Source of the DNA: UBA2387 sp019454665
GTDB taxonomy: Bacteria; Armatimonadota; Fimbriimonadia; Fimbriimonadales; Fimbriimonadaceae
Assembly (NCBI GenBank): GCA_045862995.1
Contig: BTVX01000001.1
Span: 1 to 64,000, forward strand
Reading direction: 5' to 3'
Length of the DNA stretch: 64,000 bases
The notes under the pieces are model-generated. The model did no database searches, was not told where the DNA came from, and saw only the letters and a program-made list of their open reading frames with translations. Below, piece after piece: positions 33,833 to 41,513 of this stretch. The stretch's first letter is position 1, and each line of letters opens with the position of its first letter. The position numbers and the translations under genes are program-made.

Positions 33833-34698
33833 ACCGTCGCTTTGCTCTGTCGTCGCTTCTTCTCGCCTTGGTCGCGTCGAGGATTGGAGCTTGTCTGCCG
33901 GTTCCTAGTCTTGTTGCAGGATGGCTGACATTCTTGGCCCAAATAGTCGGTGTCGCGCTGCTGGCATGGGTTGCCCTGGGAGCTTACGGAGCCTCCATGC
34001 CCCTGCGATGGTCGGCAGGTTTCGGGGCCTTCGCCGTTCTGGTCGGCTTGCTGGTGCCACCGCTTGCATGGTCGCCTTGGGTTCTAGGGGTCGTTGGAAC
34101 AGCGTTCGTGAGTGTCGGATCCGTGATTCCCTTTTGGCGTCAGATGCCCCTGCGCGAACAGAACGCGATGGCGGGGCTGGCCCTTTGGGGTGGTGCTGCA
34201 ACGACCGAGGCTGCCTTGCGAGGTGTAGTTAATCTTGGGGAATGGCAGATTCTGCAGGCCGCCGTCGAGGGGTTCGGAGCCTACGCGATTCTGGCCGCAA
34301 TGGTCGGGTTCGCCTCCCCCTCCGGGCGTATCTCCGGGTGGGCGATGGCCGCATCGGTCATTGGCACGGCACTTTGGACCGTCTGCCGCATCGCGGCGCC
34401 TGTTGAGTTTGGATTCATGGGGTATTCCATCGGACTACGGCCCATGCCCTGGCTTTGGGTCGAAGCGCTGGTCGTCTTCACGGCCTTGATCGCGTTCGCT
34501 GGGGCTTTCTCATCGGGGAGAGCCCGAGGGGCCGCACTCCTGGTGACGGTCTTGGGGATTGCATCCGGAAACCTTGTCGTGGGTCTTGCAGGCACCACAT
34601 TCTTGGTCATGAGTTACCCGGCACGCGAACGGTCACTGCTCGCCGATTGGGAAGTCGGTTTCGCAGAACAGGCGACGAGACCCAAGGGCATCGGCTAA
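33829..34698 (+). CDS. Polytopic membrane protein, last gene of the nxr-like operon
   Basis: 289-aa hydrophobic protein with about 8-9 predicted transmembrane segments, starting in an ATGA overlap with the gamma gene. No haem CxxCH motif. A few His/Cys lie near helix ends, but no clear bis-His cytochrome b pattern was seen. It might be a membrane anchor, quinone-reactive subunit or transporter. Not recognised. Its strict coupling argues that it works with the Nxr-like complex. Confidence 0.72.
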   Translation: MNRRFALSSLLLALVASRIGACLPVPSLVAGWLTFLAQIVGVALLAWVALGAYGASMPLRWSAGFGAFAVLVGLLVPPLAWSPWVLGVVGTAFVSVGSVIPFWRQMPLREQNAMAGLALWGGAATTEAALRGVVNLGEWQILQAAVEGFGAYAILAAMVGFASPSGRISGWAMAASVIGTALWTVCRIAAPVEFGFMGYSIGLRPMPWLWVEALVVFTALIAFAGAFSSGRARGAALLVTVLGIASGNLVVGLAGTTFLVMSYPARERSLLADWEVGFAEQATRPKGIG

Positions 34699-35442
34699 GA
34701 GGGTATGGAGCTTTGTCAAGTCCCAGCGGGTTCGTCCTACCAAGGCGAGCCTCCTTTGAGGACTGCGGCAAACCGGACCAGCAGGCGGCGCTGGTCAACC
34801 CCCATCGCCTGTTGGTGGGTGCGTCCGCGCCGCAAACGAGCGTAGTGGTCCCTGGCCCAGTCGAACCGTCAGATGCACGACAGGGCGGTCTTGCACGGCG
34901 CGAAGGGCTTCGAGGACGGCGTCGGCGTCGAGGATAGGCACGGGTCAGAAGGTACCTGCTCGGCAGGCTCGGCGTGGGGCCCAGCATCGCCACTGGCCGG
35001 GCTAGCGAGAGATCTGCCCTCACCGGGTAGACGGCCTGTGCTAGGATGGGATTGTCTGGCACAGCAGACGACACGGAGAAACATGGACAGCGAAGCTGGT
35101 GTCGCGCTGGCGATTGCCCTGGACGGGACTGAGGAGTCCACCAGAGCTGAGGCGCCCGTTGCGTCGCCAAGTCGAAGGCTTGAGCGATCAAAGAGTTGTG
35201 CTCGCCCAGCGAGTCGGCGAGCGGGACATCATAGACCACCAGGTAGGGCAGGGTCGAGGAACTTTTCCACGAAGCCGCCCGCCGCCTATGCCGCCGCCTT
35301 GATGCGCATGCAAGACCCCCCGAGGACCGGAGTGCGTGCGGTTTATCAAACAGCACTGGGTGATGGAAACCGACAAACCCAAGAGCTTCGAACTGGCTTG
35401 GTTGACGTTGGCCGAGAAGTCCCTCAAGGAGCCGTTTCCAAG
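34699..35442. other. Non-coding junction region downstream of the nxr-like operon
   Basis: About 740 bp without a convincing gene. It contains the second copy of the mrp 5' end at 34887-34956. A short open stretch from 35303 ending in KSFELAWLTLAEKSLKEP overlaps the next ATG (ATGA); it looks protein-like but has no proper start, so it may be a remnant of a truncated gene. The rest shows no recognisable feature. Confidence 0.6.
34887..34956. repeat. 70-bp direct repeat, truncated mrp 5' end
   Basis: Second copy of 26654-26723 in the same orientation, 68 of 70 identical. It keeps the -10 region, GTG and first 18 codons of mrp, then diverges. Right boundary of the nxr-like block. Confidence 0.92.
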
Positions 35443-36408
35443 ATGATTCGGGGCTCGACTTTCGCGTTTGCAGGACTGCTGGTACCACTGGTGGCATTTG
35501 GGTGCGGCGGCAGCGGAAAGCTCAGCTCGGGTGGTCCCCATCCGGGTCTTGCGGTCCACCGGTGGGCCGACCCGGTCCGCGGTTCGGTTCAGGGCGTTTC
35601 TGAGGACGGCCAGGTGATAACGTCCGTCACCGGGGGAGGGGGTGCGCTTTTTGTTCGAGGCACCGACGTAACTGTCCTTCTTGCGCCACCTCCATGGATA
35701 TCATTGAGTGCAACCGGATTATCGTCGGATGGGATGCATTGGGTTGGCGGCATATCTAGATGGACGGGCACCGACTATCCTTCTATGGTCGCGCATTACT
35801 CGCCAGATTCCGGCCTAACCACGCCCGAGGCTCCCGACGTCTACGCGTCGTTGATGTGGTCCTTCGAAGACGACGGCACCATCTACGGCCGTTATCGGCG
35901 CGCACCGGGCGGCGAGTGGCGTCCCTTCCGGTGGAAGTCCCCAGCGCCGCTCGAGCCGATTGAACAACTGCCGCAAGTGCCCGAGTTCGTCCCGCCCCAA
36001 CTCACCGAAGAGCAGGCCAACATTTTCGCCCCCTACCGCAGCCGCAACCACAAGTGGTCCGGCGGACACGTGGTCTGGAAGGACGCGGCGCGGCCCGTCT
36101 CTCCCGTCATCGTAAACGCGGCGGGCAAGCAGAAGCTGCTCGACGGCGTGGGAACCGTCTCGTACGTGGACGATATGGGTCGGGTCGCCGTCTTCCGCGA
36201 AACCCGAGGCACGGACGATTGGGGACCGTGGCACCTTTGGATCGAGGGCGACAAACCCAGGGTCCTCGCCGAACTGTTCGTCGAACTCGGGCTCACCGAG
36301 GCCGCCGAACAAGAACCCGAGCCGCAGCGGCTCACCGGAAACGGACGACACCTCGTCATCCAGTACCGAGACCAGCGGCTCGCGCGGCTCGACATCCGCT
36401 GGCCGTGA
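35443..36408 (+). CDS. Lipoprotein, beta-propeller-like (HAF-repeat type)
   Basis: 321-aa protein with signal peptide and lipobox VAFGCGG. The mature chain has repeated blade-like segments (GVSEDGQVITSV, LSSDGMHWVGGIS, VDDMGRVAVF, TGNGRHLVIQY), resembling HAF-type propeller repeats. AAGGAG lies 10 nt upstream of the ATG. Related in layout to the lipoprotein at 40108-41106, so probably a paralogue. A longer upstream frame is not coding. Function unknown; surface-exposed. Confidence 0.75.
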   Translation: MIRGSTFAFAGLLVPLVAFGCGGSGKLSSGGPHPGLAVHRWADPVRGSVQGVSEDGQVITSVTGGGGALFVRGTDVTVLLAPPPWISLSATGLSSDGMHWVGGISRWTGTDYPSMVAHYSPDSGLTTPEAPDVYASLMWSFEDDGTIYGRYRRAPGGEWRPFRWKSPAPLEPIEQLPQVPEFVPPQLTEEQANIFAPYRSRNHKWSGGHVVWKDAARPVSPVIVNAAGKQKLLDGVGTVSYVDDMGRVAVFRETRGTDDWGPWHLWIEGDKPRVLAELFVELGLTEAAEQEPEPQRLTGNGRHLVIQYRDQRLARLDIRWP

Positions 36409-36505
36409 CGACCACGCGGCTCGTCGTGCCCAAGGGCCCCTCTTGCCTTCTGCAGACCGGTGGGGTATAGTGTGTGTTCGCCGCCCAGCGGGCGGAGGTT
36501 CAGTC

Positions 36506-36769
36506 ATGGCAAAGGTCTGTCAAGTCAGCGGCAAGAAAGGCAACAACGCGAAGCACATCCGGCACCGGCACTCCGGCGCCTGGAAGTTCCGCGCGCCCAA
36601 GAAGAACCGCATGCAGCACCCGAACCTGCAGACCGTCCATGTCCAAACCGAGAGCGGCAAGGTCAAGCTCGTGGTCGCCACGTCGGTGATGAAGAGCATG
36701 GAGTACGCCGAAGTGGTCTGCGGCCTGAAGCCCATGCCCAAGGCTTGGCGCAAGAAAGCCAAGTACTGA
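36506..36769 (+). CDS. rpmB: 50S ribosomal protein L28
   Basis: 87-aa bL28. The MAKVCQVSGKKGNN start, HSGAWKFRAPKKNRMQHPNLQTV centre and basic C terminus AWRKKAKY are characteristic. The second Cys of the zinc-type MAKxCxxCG start is Ser here. A GGAGG ribosome binding site lies upstream, and a TATAGT -10-like hexamer at about 36467 gives a leader of roughly 30 nt, unlike the leaderless genes nearby. Confidence 0.96.
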   Translation: MAKVCQVSGKKGNNAKHIRHRHSGAWKFRAPKKNRMQHPNLQTVHVQTESGKVKLVVATSVMKSMEYAEVVCGLKPMPKAWRKKAKY

Positions 36770-36776
36770 GCGCCGC

Positions 36777-37790
36777 TCACACCCCGATTTCAATGCGCAC
36801 GCGCTGGCCCGTGGCCGCGCTTTCCTGCGCCCCGAACACCATCGCCAGGCTCTTGATGTTGTCGCCGCAATCCCCGTTCGGGGTCGAGCCGGTGTCCAAC
36901 GCGTGCAGGAATTCGGCCAGCGACCCCTCGATGCCGAACGCCACGTCCTCCACGTCGGCCTGAACGTTCTCCGTGATGCTGTGGAAGCCGCCCGGCGCGA
37001 CCACGTGCTCGGCGCGCGGCGGGCGCGACCCGTCCCACACCGCCGTACCCTTGGGGCCGACCGCGCGCCAATCGCTCTCCCACGACGTGTGGCAGCCCTC
37101 GGCGCACCAACTGCCCCGGTAGGTGTAGCGCAGACCGCCACCCATCTCGAACAGGGCCACGGTGCAGGCCTTGCCCGCGTACCAACTCCACGACGGGTTG
37201 AACTCCTCGCAATAGACGGCCACGGCGTCCCGATCGGTGAGGAATCGGGCGGCATCGAACGTGTGGATGGCCATGTCGAGCAACAGCGGACTGTCCATTT
37301 CGTCGCGGAAGCCCCCGAAGTGCGCGCCGATGTAGAAGTCGGAGTTCAGGATCTCGGGGTCCCCCGCGGAATCGGCGATCAGGCGCTTGTAGGCCTGCAG
37401 TTGCCCGTGGTAGCGGCGGCTTTGGCTGACCATGTACAGCTTGCCCGCTTTCCGAGACGCCGCCACCATCCGCCGCGCCTCGTCCATGCTGGAGGCCATC
37501 GGCTTCTCGCCCAGCACCGGCAGACCGGCCTCCAGCACCTGGACGGTGGTCGCGCAGTGGGCCTCCGGGGGCGTGACGTCCACCACGAAGTGCGCCCCCG
37601 CTTCGGCGATGGCACGGCCCAGGTCGTCGGTCAAGAGCGCCGAGACGCCTTCGTCTTCCGCGGCCTTTCGCGCCGTGTCCAGCCGGGTGTCCACCCAAGC
37701 GGCGATTTCGACGAAAGGGTGCTTGAGCAGGTTGCGGGCCCAGGCTCGGCCCATGCCTCCGGCCCCGACGAGGATCGCGCGACGCTTCAT
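36777..37790 (-). CDS. Gfo/Idh/MocA-family oxidoreductase
   Basis: 337-aa NAD(P)-dependent dehydrogenase. N-terminal Rossmann motif VGAGGMGRAWARNLL; FVVDVTPPEAH; and the family's GEKPMASSMDEARRM block (the EKP Lys is catalytic). The C-terminal alpha/beta domain includes DMAIHTFDAARFL. Substrate likely a sugar or cyclitol; not identifiable. ATG at 37790 with TAAAAC 7 nt upstream. Divergent from the molybdoenzyme gene, starts 40 bp apart. Confidence 0.92.
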   Translation of the reverse strand: MKRRAILVGAGGMGRAWARNLLKHPFVEIAAWVDTRLDTARKAAEDEGVSALLTDDLGRAIAEAGAHFVVDVTPPEAHCATTVQVLEAGLPVLGEKPMASSMDEARRMVAASRKAGKLYMVSQSRRYHGQLQAYKRLIADSAGDPEILNSDFYIGAHFGGFRDEMDSPLLLDMAIHTFDAARFLTDRDAVAVYCEEFNPSWSWYAGKACTVALFEMGGGLRYTYRGSWCAEGCHTSWESDWRAVGPKGTAVWDGSRPPRAEHVVAPGGFHSITENVQADVEDVAFGIEGSLAEFLHALDTGSTPNGDCGDNIKSLAMVFGAQESAATGQRVRIEIGV

Positions 37791-37797
37791 CGGCTCC

Positions 37798-37803
37798 GTT
37801 TTA
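37798..37803 (-). promoter_or_regulatory. -10-like element of Gfo/Idh/MocA gene
   Basis: TAAAAC on the minus strand, 7 nt before the ATG at 37790. Confidence 0.35.
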
Positions 37804-37813
37804 CCCTTCGCGC

Positions 37814-37819
37814 TACAAT
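37814..37819 (+). promoter_or_regulatory. -10 element of YdeP-type oxidoreductase gene
   Basis: TACAAT, 11 nt before the ATG at 37831; predicts a leader of only a few nucleotides. Confidence 0.45.
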
Positions 37820-37830
37820 GGGTCTTCGCA

Positions 37831-40080
37831 ATGAGGCGTCCCGACAGCGGTGGTGGCTGGCAAGCGATTCGCTACTCTCTGGTGAAAGCCCGGGAAGTGG
37901 GGCCTTTGCGCCTGTGGCGGGCCATGACGGCCAAGAACGCGTGCAAGACGTGTGCGCTGGGCATGGGTGGCCAGATGGGCGGGATGCGCAACGAGGCCGG
38001 CCACTTCCCCGAGGTCTGCAAGAAGTCGCTGCAGGCTATGGTGGCGGACATGCGGGGCCGCATCGAACCCGAGTTCTTCAGCCGCTACACCGTCGCCCAA
38101 CTGCAAACGCTCAGCCCGCGCGAGCTGGAACACCTGGGGCGGCTGACGACGCCCCTGCTGCTCGAACCGGGCGACGACCACTACCGGCCCTGTTCGTGGG
38201 AAGAGGCGTTGGACCGCATCGCCGCCGACCTGCGCGCGACCGATCCGCGGCGGGCGTTCTTCTATTCCAGCGGACGCTCCAGCAACGAGGCCGGATTCCT
38301 GATGCAGTTGATGGCCCGCGTCTATGGGACCAACCACGTCAACAACTGCTCGTACTACTGCCACCAGGCGAGCGGTGCTGGGTTGGCCGATTCGATCGGG
38401 TCGGGCACGGCCACGGTGTCGCTTGAGGACGTCGAGTCGTGCGACCTGTTGTTCCTGATCGGCGGGAATCCGGCTTCCAACCACCCGCGCCTGATGGCCG
38501 CTTTGGCGCGGCTGCGCGAGCGCGGGGGCCAGATCGTGGTGGTGAACCCCGTTCGCGAACTGGGTTTGGAGCGATTCCGCGTGCCTTCCAACGTCAAGAG
38601 CATGTTGGTGGGCTCGGAGATCGCGTCGCTCTATGTCCAGCCGCGCATCGGCGGCGACATAGCGTTCCTGGTCGGCATCGCCAAACACCTCGTCGAGCGG
38701 GGTTCGGTGGAGGACGCGTTTCTGAACGACCATACCGAGGGCTGGGACGAGTTGAAGGCGTTCGTCGAGGGCACCTCTTGGGAGGAGTGCGTTCAGGGGT
38801 CGGGCGTTCCCGAAGCGGTCATCCGGCAGGCCGCCGTCCTGTATGCCACATCGTCCAAGTGCATCTTCGCCTGGACGATGGGCATCACGCACCACCTGCA
38901 CGGCACCGACAACGTCCAATGGATCGCCAATCTCGCCTTGATGCGCGGGATGGTCGGCAAGCCGGGCGCGGGGCTCTTGCCCATCCGGGGGCACAGCAAC
39001 GTGCAGGGCCTCGGGACGGTCGGCGTCTCGCCCGTGCTCGCCAAGTCGGCGGTGGAAGGGTTGACCGCCCTCGGCGTCCGCGTGCCCGACTTCGCGGGAT
39101 ACGACACGATGTCGGGTCTGGAGGCGGCCCATCGGGGCGAGGTGGACTTCGCGTTCTGTCTCGGCGGCAACCTTTATGGCGCCAGCCCCGACGCGGGATT
39201 CGTGCGCGAGGCGTTGGCCCGCATCCGCAAGGTGGCTTACCTCACGACCACCCTGAACACCGGCCACGCCCACGGTCTCGGTTGTTCCACGCTGGTGCTG
39301 CCCGTGCTGGCGCGGGACGAGGAGCCGCAAGCGACGACCCAAGAGAGCATGTTCAGCTACGTCCGCGTGAGCGACGGCGGGCCGGCGCGTTTCGAAGGCC
39401 CCAGGGCCGAGTCGGACGTGATCGCCGAAATCGCGCACCGCGCACTCGGCGGCGAACCGCTCGATTGGATCGCGCTCAAGGACCACGACGCGATTCGGGC
39501 GCTGCTCGCCCGGCTGTTGCCCAAGATTCGCGACGTGGCCGAGGTCGGGCAGACAAAGCGCGAGTTCCAGATCCCGGGGCGCGTGCTGCGCGAGCCGCAC
39601 TTCAACACGCCGTCGGCGCGCGCTCGGCTGAGGCCGCATCCCCTCCCGCCCGTGCCCGTGCTCGGGGACAGCGAGTTGATCCTGATGACCGTCCGCTCCG
39701 AGGGTCAGTTCAACACGGTGGTCTACGAGGAGAAGGACCTCTATCGCGGCCAGGAGCGGCGCGACGTCGTCCTAATGCACCCGGATGATCTGAGCCGATT
39801 GGGCCTCTCGGAAGACCAGTGGGTCGAAGTGCGCAGCGAAACGGGAGCGATGCACGCGTTGGCACGGCCCTTCGACATCGCGCGCGGGTGTGCGCTCATG
39901 TACTACCCCGAAGCGAATGTGTTGGTCCCGCGAGGCGTGGACGCGCGTTCGCGGACGCCCGGCTTCAAGTCGGTTGTGGTCAAGATCCTTCCCTGCGGCC
40001 AAGCGCCAACGCTTCATCCAGGCGTCGTGGGTCTGGCCGAGCACATCGAGGCAAGCCGCTCGCGCATGCGGTCGTGCTAG
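37831..40080 (+). CDS. FdhF/YdeP-type molybdopterin oxidoreductase
   Basis: 749-aa cytoplasmic enzyme of the formate-dehydrogenase-alpha-like (YdeP) branch. The N-terminal CKTCALGMGGQMGGM and PEVCKKS provide Cys near the cluster site. VNNCSYYCHQASGAGL aligns with the formate dehydrogenase Sec/Cys active-site loop, so the Mo ligand is probably Cys. LIGGNPASNHPR and the C-terminal dinucleotide-binding domain (VRSEGQFNTVVYEEKDLYRG) complete the family. No Tat signal, unlike the NxrA-like protein. Substrate of this branch is poorly known; formate is not assured. No fdhD or electron-transfer partner adjacent. Confidence 0.9.
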   Translation: MRRPDSGGGWQAIRYSLVKAREVGPLRLWRAMTAKNACKTCALGMGGQMGGMRNEAGHFPEVCKKSLQAMVADMRGRIEPEFFSRYTVAQLQTLSPRELEHLGRLTTPLLLEPGDDHYRPCSWEEALDRIAADLRATDPRRAFFYSSGRSSNEAGFLMQLMARVYGTNHVNNCSYYCHQASGAGLADSIGSGTATVSLEDVESCDLLFLIGGNPASNHPRLMAALARLRERGGQIVVVNPVRELGLERFRVPSNVKSMLVGSEIASLYVQPRIGGDIAFLVGIAKHLVERGSVEDAFLNDHTEGWDELKAFVEGTSWEECVQGSGVPEAVIRQAAVLYATSSKCIFAWTMGITHHLHGTDNVQWIANLALMRGMVGKPGAGLLPIRGHSNVQGLGTVGVSPVLAKSAVEGLTALGVRVPDFAGYDTMSGLEAAHRGEVDFAFCLGGNLYGASPDAGFVREALARIRKVAYLTTTLNTGHAHGLGCSTLVLPVLARDEEPQATTQESMFSYVRVSDGGPARFEGPRAESDVIAEIAHRALGGEPLDWIALKDHDAIRALLARLLPKIRDVAEVGQTKREFQIPGRVLREPHFNTPSARARLRPHPLPPVPVLGDSELILMTVRSEGQFNTVVYEEKDLYRGQERRDVVLMHPDDLSRLGLSEDQWVEVRSETGAMHALARPFDIARGCALMYYPEANVLVPRGVDARSRTPGFKSVVVKILPCGQAPTLHPGVVGLAEHIEASRSRMRSC

Positions 40081-40107
40081 CCACCGGAGACACTGCATAC
40101 GATTGCG

Positions 40108-41106
40108 TCACTCTCGAGGGTTGATGGTGAGGAGCCATTGGCGGCCCGACGATCCACTGCCCTTGCGCACGGCATAGAGGCGCCTGCTGGGCGAGACAGC
40201 AGCGATTTCGAGAAACGCGTCTGGCTCGGCTAGGCCGGCAAAGCCCGCTTCGGCCATGGCGTCTTCGAGTGAGACGATCCCGCGATCCCGAAGCCAAATC
40301 CATACGGGGGTGATCAGCGCGTACTCTCCGGGAACAGAAGGGCCATGACCCACGACAAAGGCTCCACCATTTGCCACATAGCCTGCGCTAAAATCTTCGG
40401 AAAACTGGGTGTAACTCCCGTCCGCAGCGAACAGAAATCCGATGTTGCTTCCGCCTTCCAACGGTCTGGCATGAACGATGGCCCACTGACGATCCGGGCT
40501 GGCACGCTTCAGGTTGGCGTTCCGAAAGCCTTCCGGGTCACTCACCGCCCCGTCGAACTCGATCCACGGCGGCAACCCGGAGTAGCCGACATATTCGACG
40601 GGGCCCGGGTACTTCCAGCGTATCCCATTGGGGTCGTACACATAGCGCTTGCTCAGTTCGATCCAAATCGTTCCATCTGGCTCCACCTTTCGGATGGTCT
40701 GAAAGTCGTAATCGCTTTCGAAAAACTCAACGTCCCCAAAGACTGGCGAGTACGCGACGTGAACCCTCTTGGGACCAGTTTTAGAATACCGCGCAAACGC
40801 CACTTCGCCATCGGGCGTCACATGCGTGAACGTGATTAGAGAGCTGGCTCCTGGTGGTGCTGGCAAGGAAAGAGGAGCTCCGTCCCTGATCAGCCCGCTG
40901 TTTGTGATGAACACTCTGCCATCGTCGTTGACCCCTGTTATCCACTGACCAGGATAATTGAGTTCAATGGCGGTAAAGGTGGGCAACGGCGGAGGAGGAG
41001 GGCCTCCCGTAGTTCCCGAACCCAACCGAGATGCGCCCCCGCACGCCAGGCAAACGACCGTGAACAAGGACAGGACCGAAGCACGAAGAAAGGTCATCAA
41101 CTTCAT
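40108..41106 (-). CDS. Lipoprotein, beta-propeller-like
   Basis: 332-aa exported lipoprotein (lipobox VVCLACGG), followed by a Gly/Pro linker (GTTGGPPPPPLP) and blade-like repeats (ITGVNDDGRVFITN, VTPDGEVAFARY, ASPDRQWAIVHA, VSPSRRLYAVRK). Similar layout to the lipoprotein at 35443-36408. Its ATG overlaps the stop of the upstream gene by 4 bp. The region is less GC-rich than neighbours. Function unknown. Confidence 0.75.
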   Translation of the reverse strand: MKLMTFLRASVLSLFTVVCLACGGASRLGSGTTGGPPPPPLPTFTAIELNYPGQWITGVNDDGRVFITNSGLIRDGAPLSLPAPPGASSLITFTHVTPDGEVAFARYSKTGPKRVHVAYSPVFGDVEFFESDYDFQTIRKVEPDGTIWIELSKRYVYDPNGIRWKYPGPVEYVGYSGLPPWIEFDGAVSDPEGFRNANLKRASPDRQWAIVHARPLEGGSNIGFLFAADGSYTQFSEDFSAGYVANGGAFVVGHGPSVPGEYALITPVWIWLRDRGIVSLEDAMAEAGFAGLAEPDAFLEIAAVSPSRRLYAVRKGSGSSGRQWLLTINPRE

Positions 41107-41483
41107 CTAAACACATACCCCGGGTCAGAACCCGTTTCCGGATTACACAGGTATTTGTGAACGAGCTCCAACCACATCTCGTCTGGATTGTTCGCTTTGT
41201 CTTCGTGGATGTGGTGCATGCGGACGAAGTCTCTCGCCTGCTTCGCCTTGGTCTCCATACCCAACCGCGCGTACATGGCCGCCATTCTCGATTGGTCCGC
41301 CAAGAACACGTAGTTGCGCGACCACCAGCAATGGGGCGCCTTCTCCTCGAAGAGTTCCAACGCGGTTTCGATCAACGACTTGTGGGTGTCGTAGTCGTCG
41401 TCCAGATACGCGTCGTAGACGGCGGCGAACGGCAATGACAAAAAATCATTGTCCCATGCCTGGAACTCGGCGACATGATGCAA
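41103..41483 (-). CDS. Hypothetical helical protein
   Basis: 126-aa soluble protein, mostly helical and rich in His/Trp/Asp (AVYDAYLDDDYDTHKSLIETALELFEEKAPHCWW). Helical pairs around LADQSRMAAMYARLGMETKAKQARDFVRM resemble a degenerate TPR. TTG start at 41483; no good ribosome binding site, so the N terminus is uncertain. Coupled by ATGA to the downstream lipoprotein gene. Confidence 0.6.
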   Translation of the reverse strand: MHHVAEFQAWDNDFLSLPFAAVYDAYLDDDYDTHKSLIETALELFEEKAPHCWWSRNYVFLADQSRMAAMYARLGMETKAKQARDFVRMHHIHEDKANNPDEMWLELVHKYLCNPETGSDPGYVFR

Positions 41484-41513
41484 CTCAGCATCTGTCGTAT
41501 CGCGCGCCCCATT

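Noticed and set aside
34873..35442. In-frame upstream extension of the lipoprotein at 35443
   Set aside because: The extension crosses the mrp-fragment repeat and would bury the signal peptide; ATG 35443 has a ribosome binding site and an immediate lipoprotein signal.
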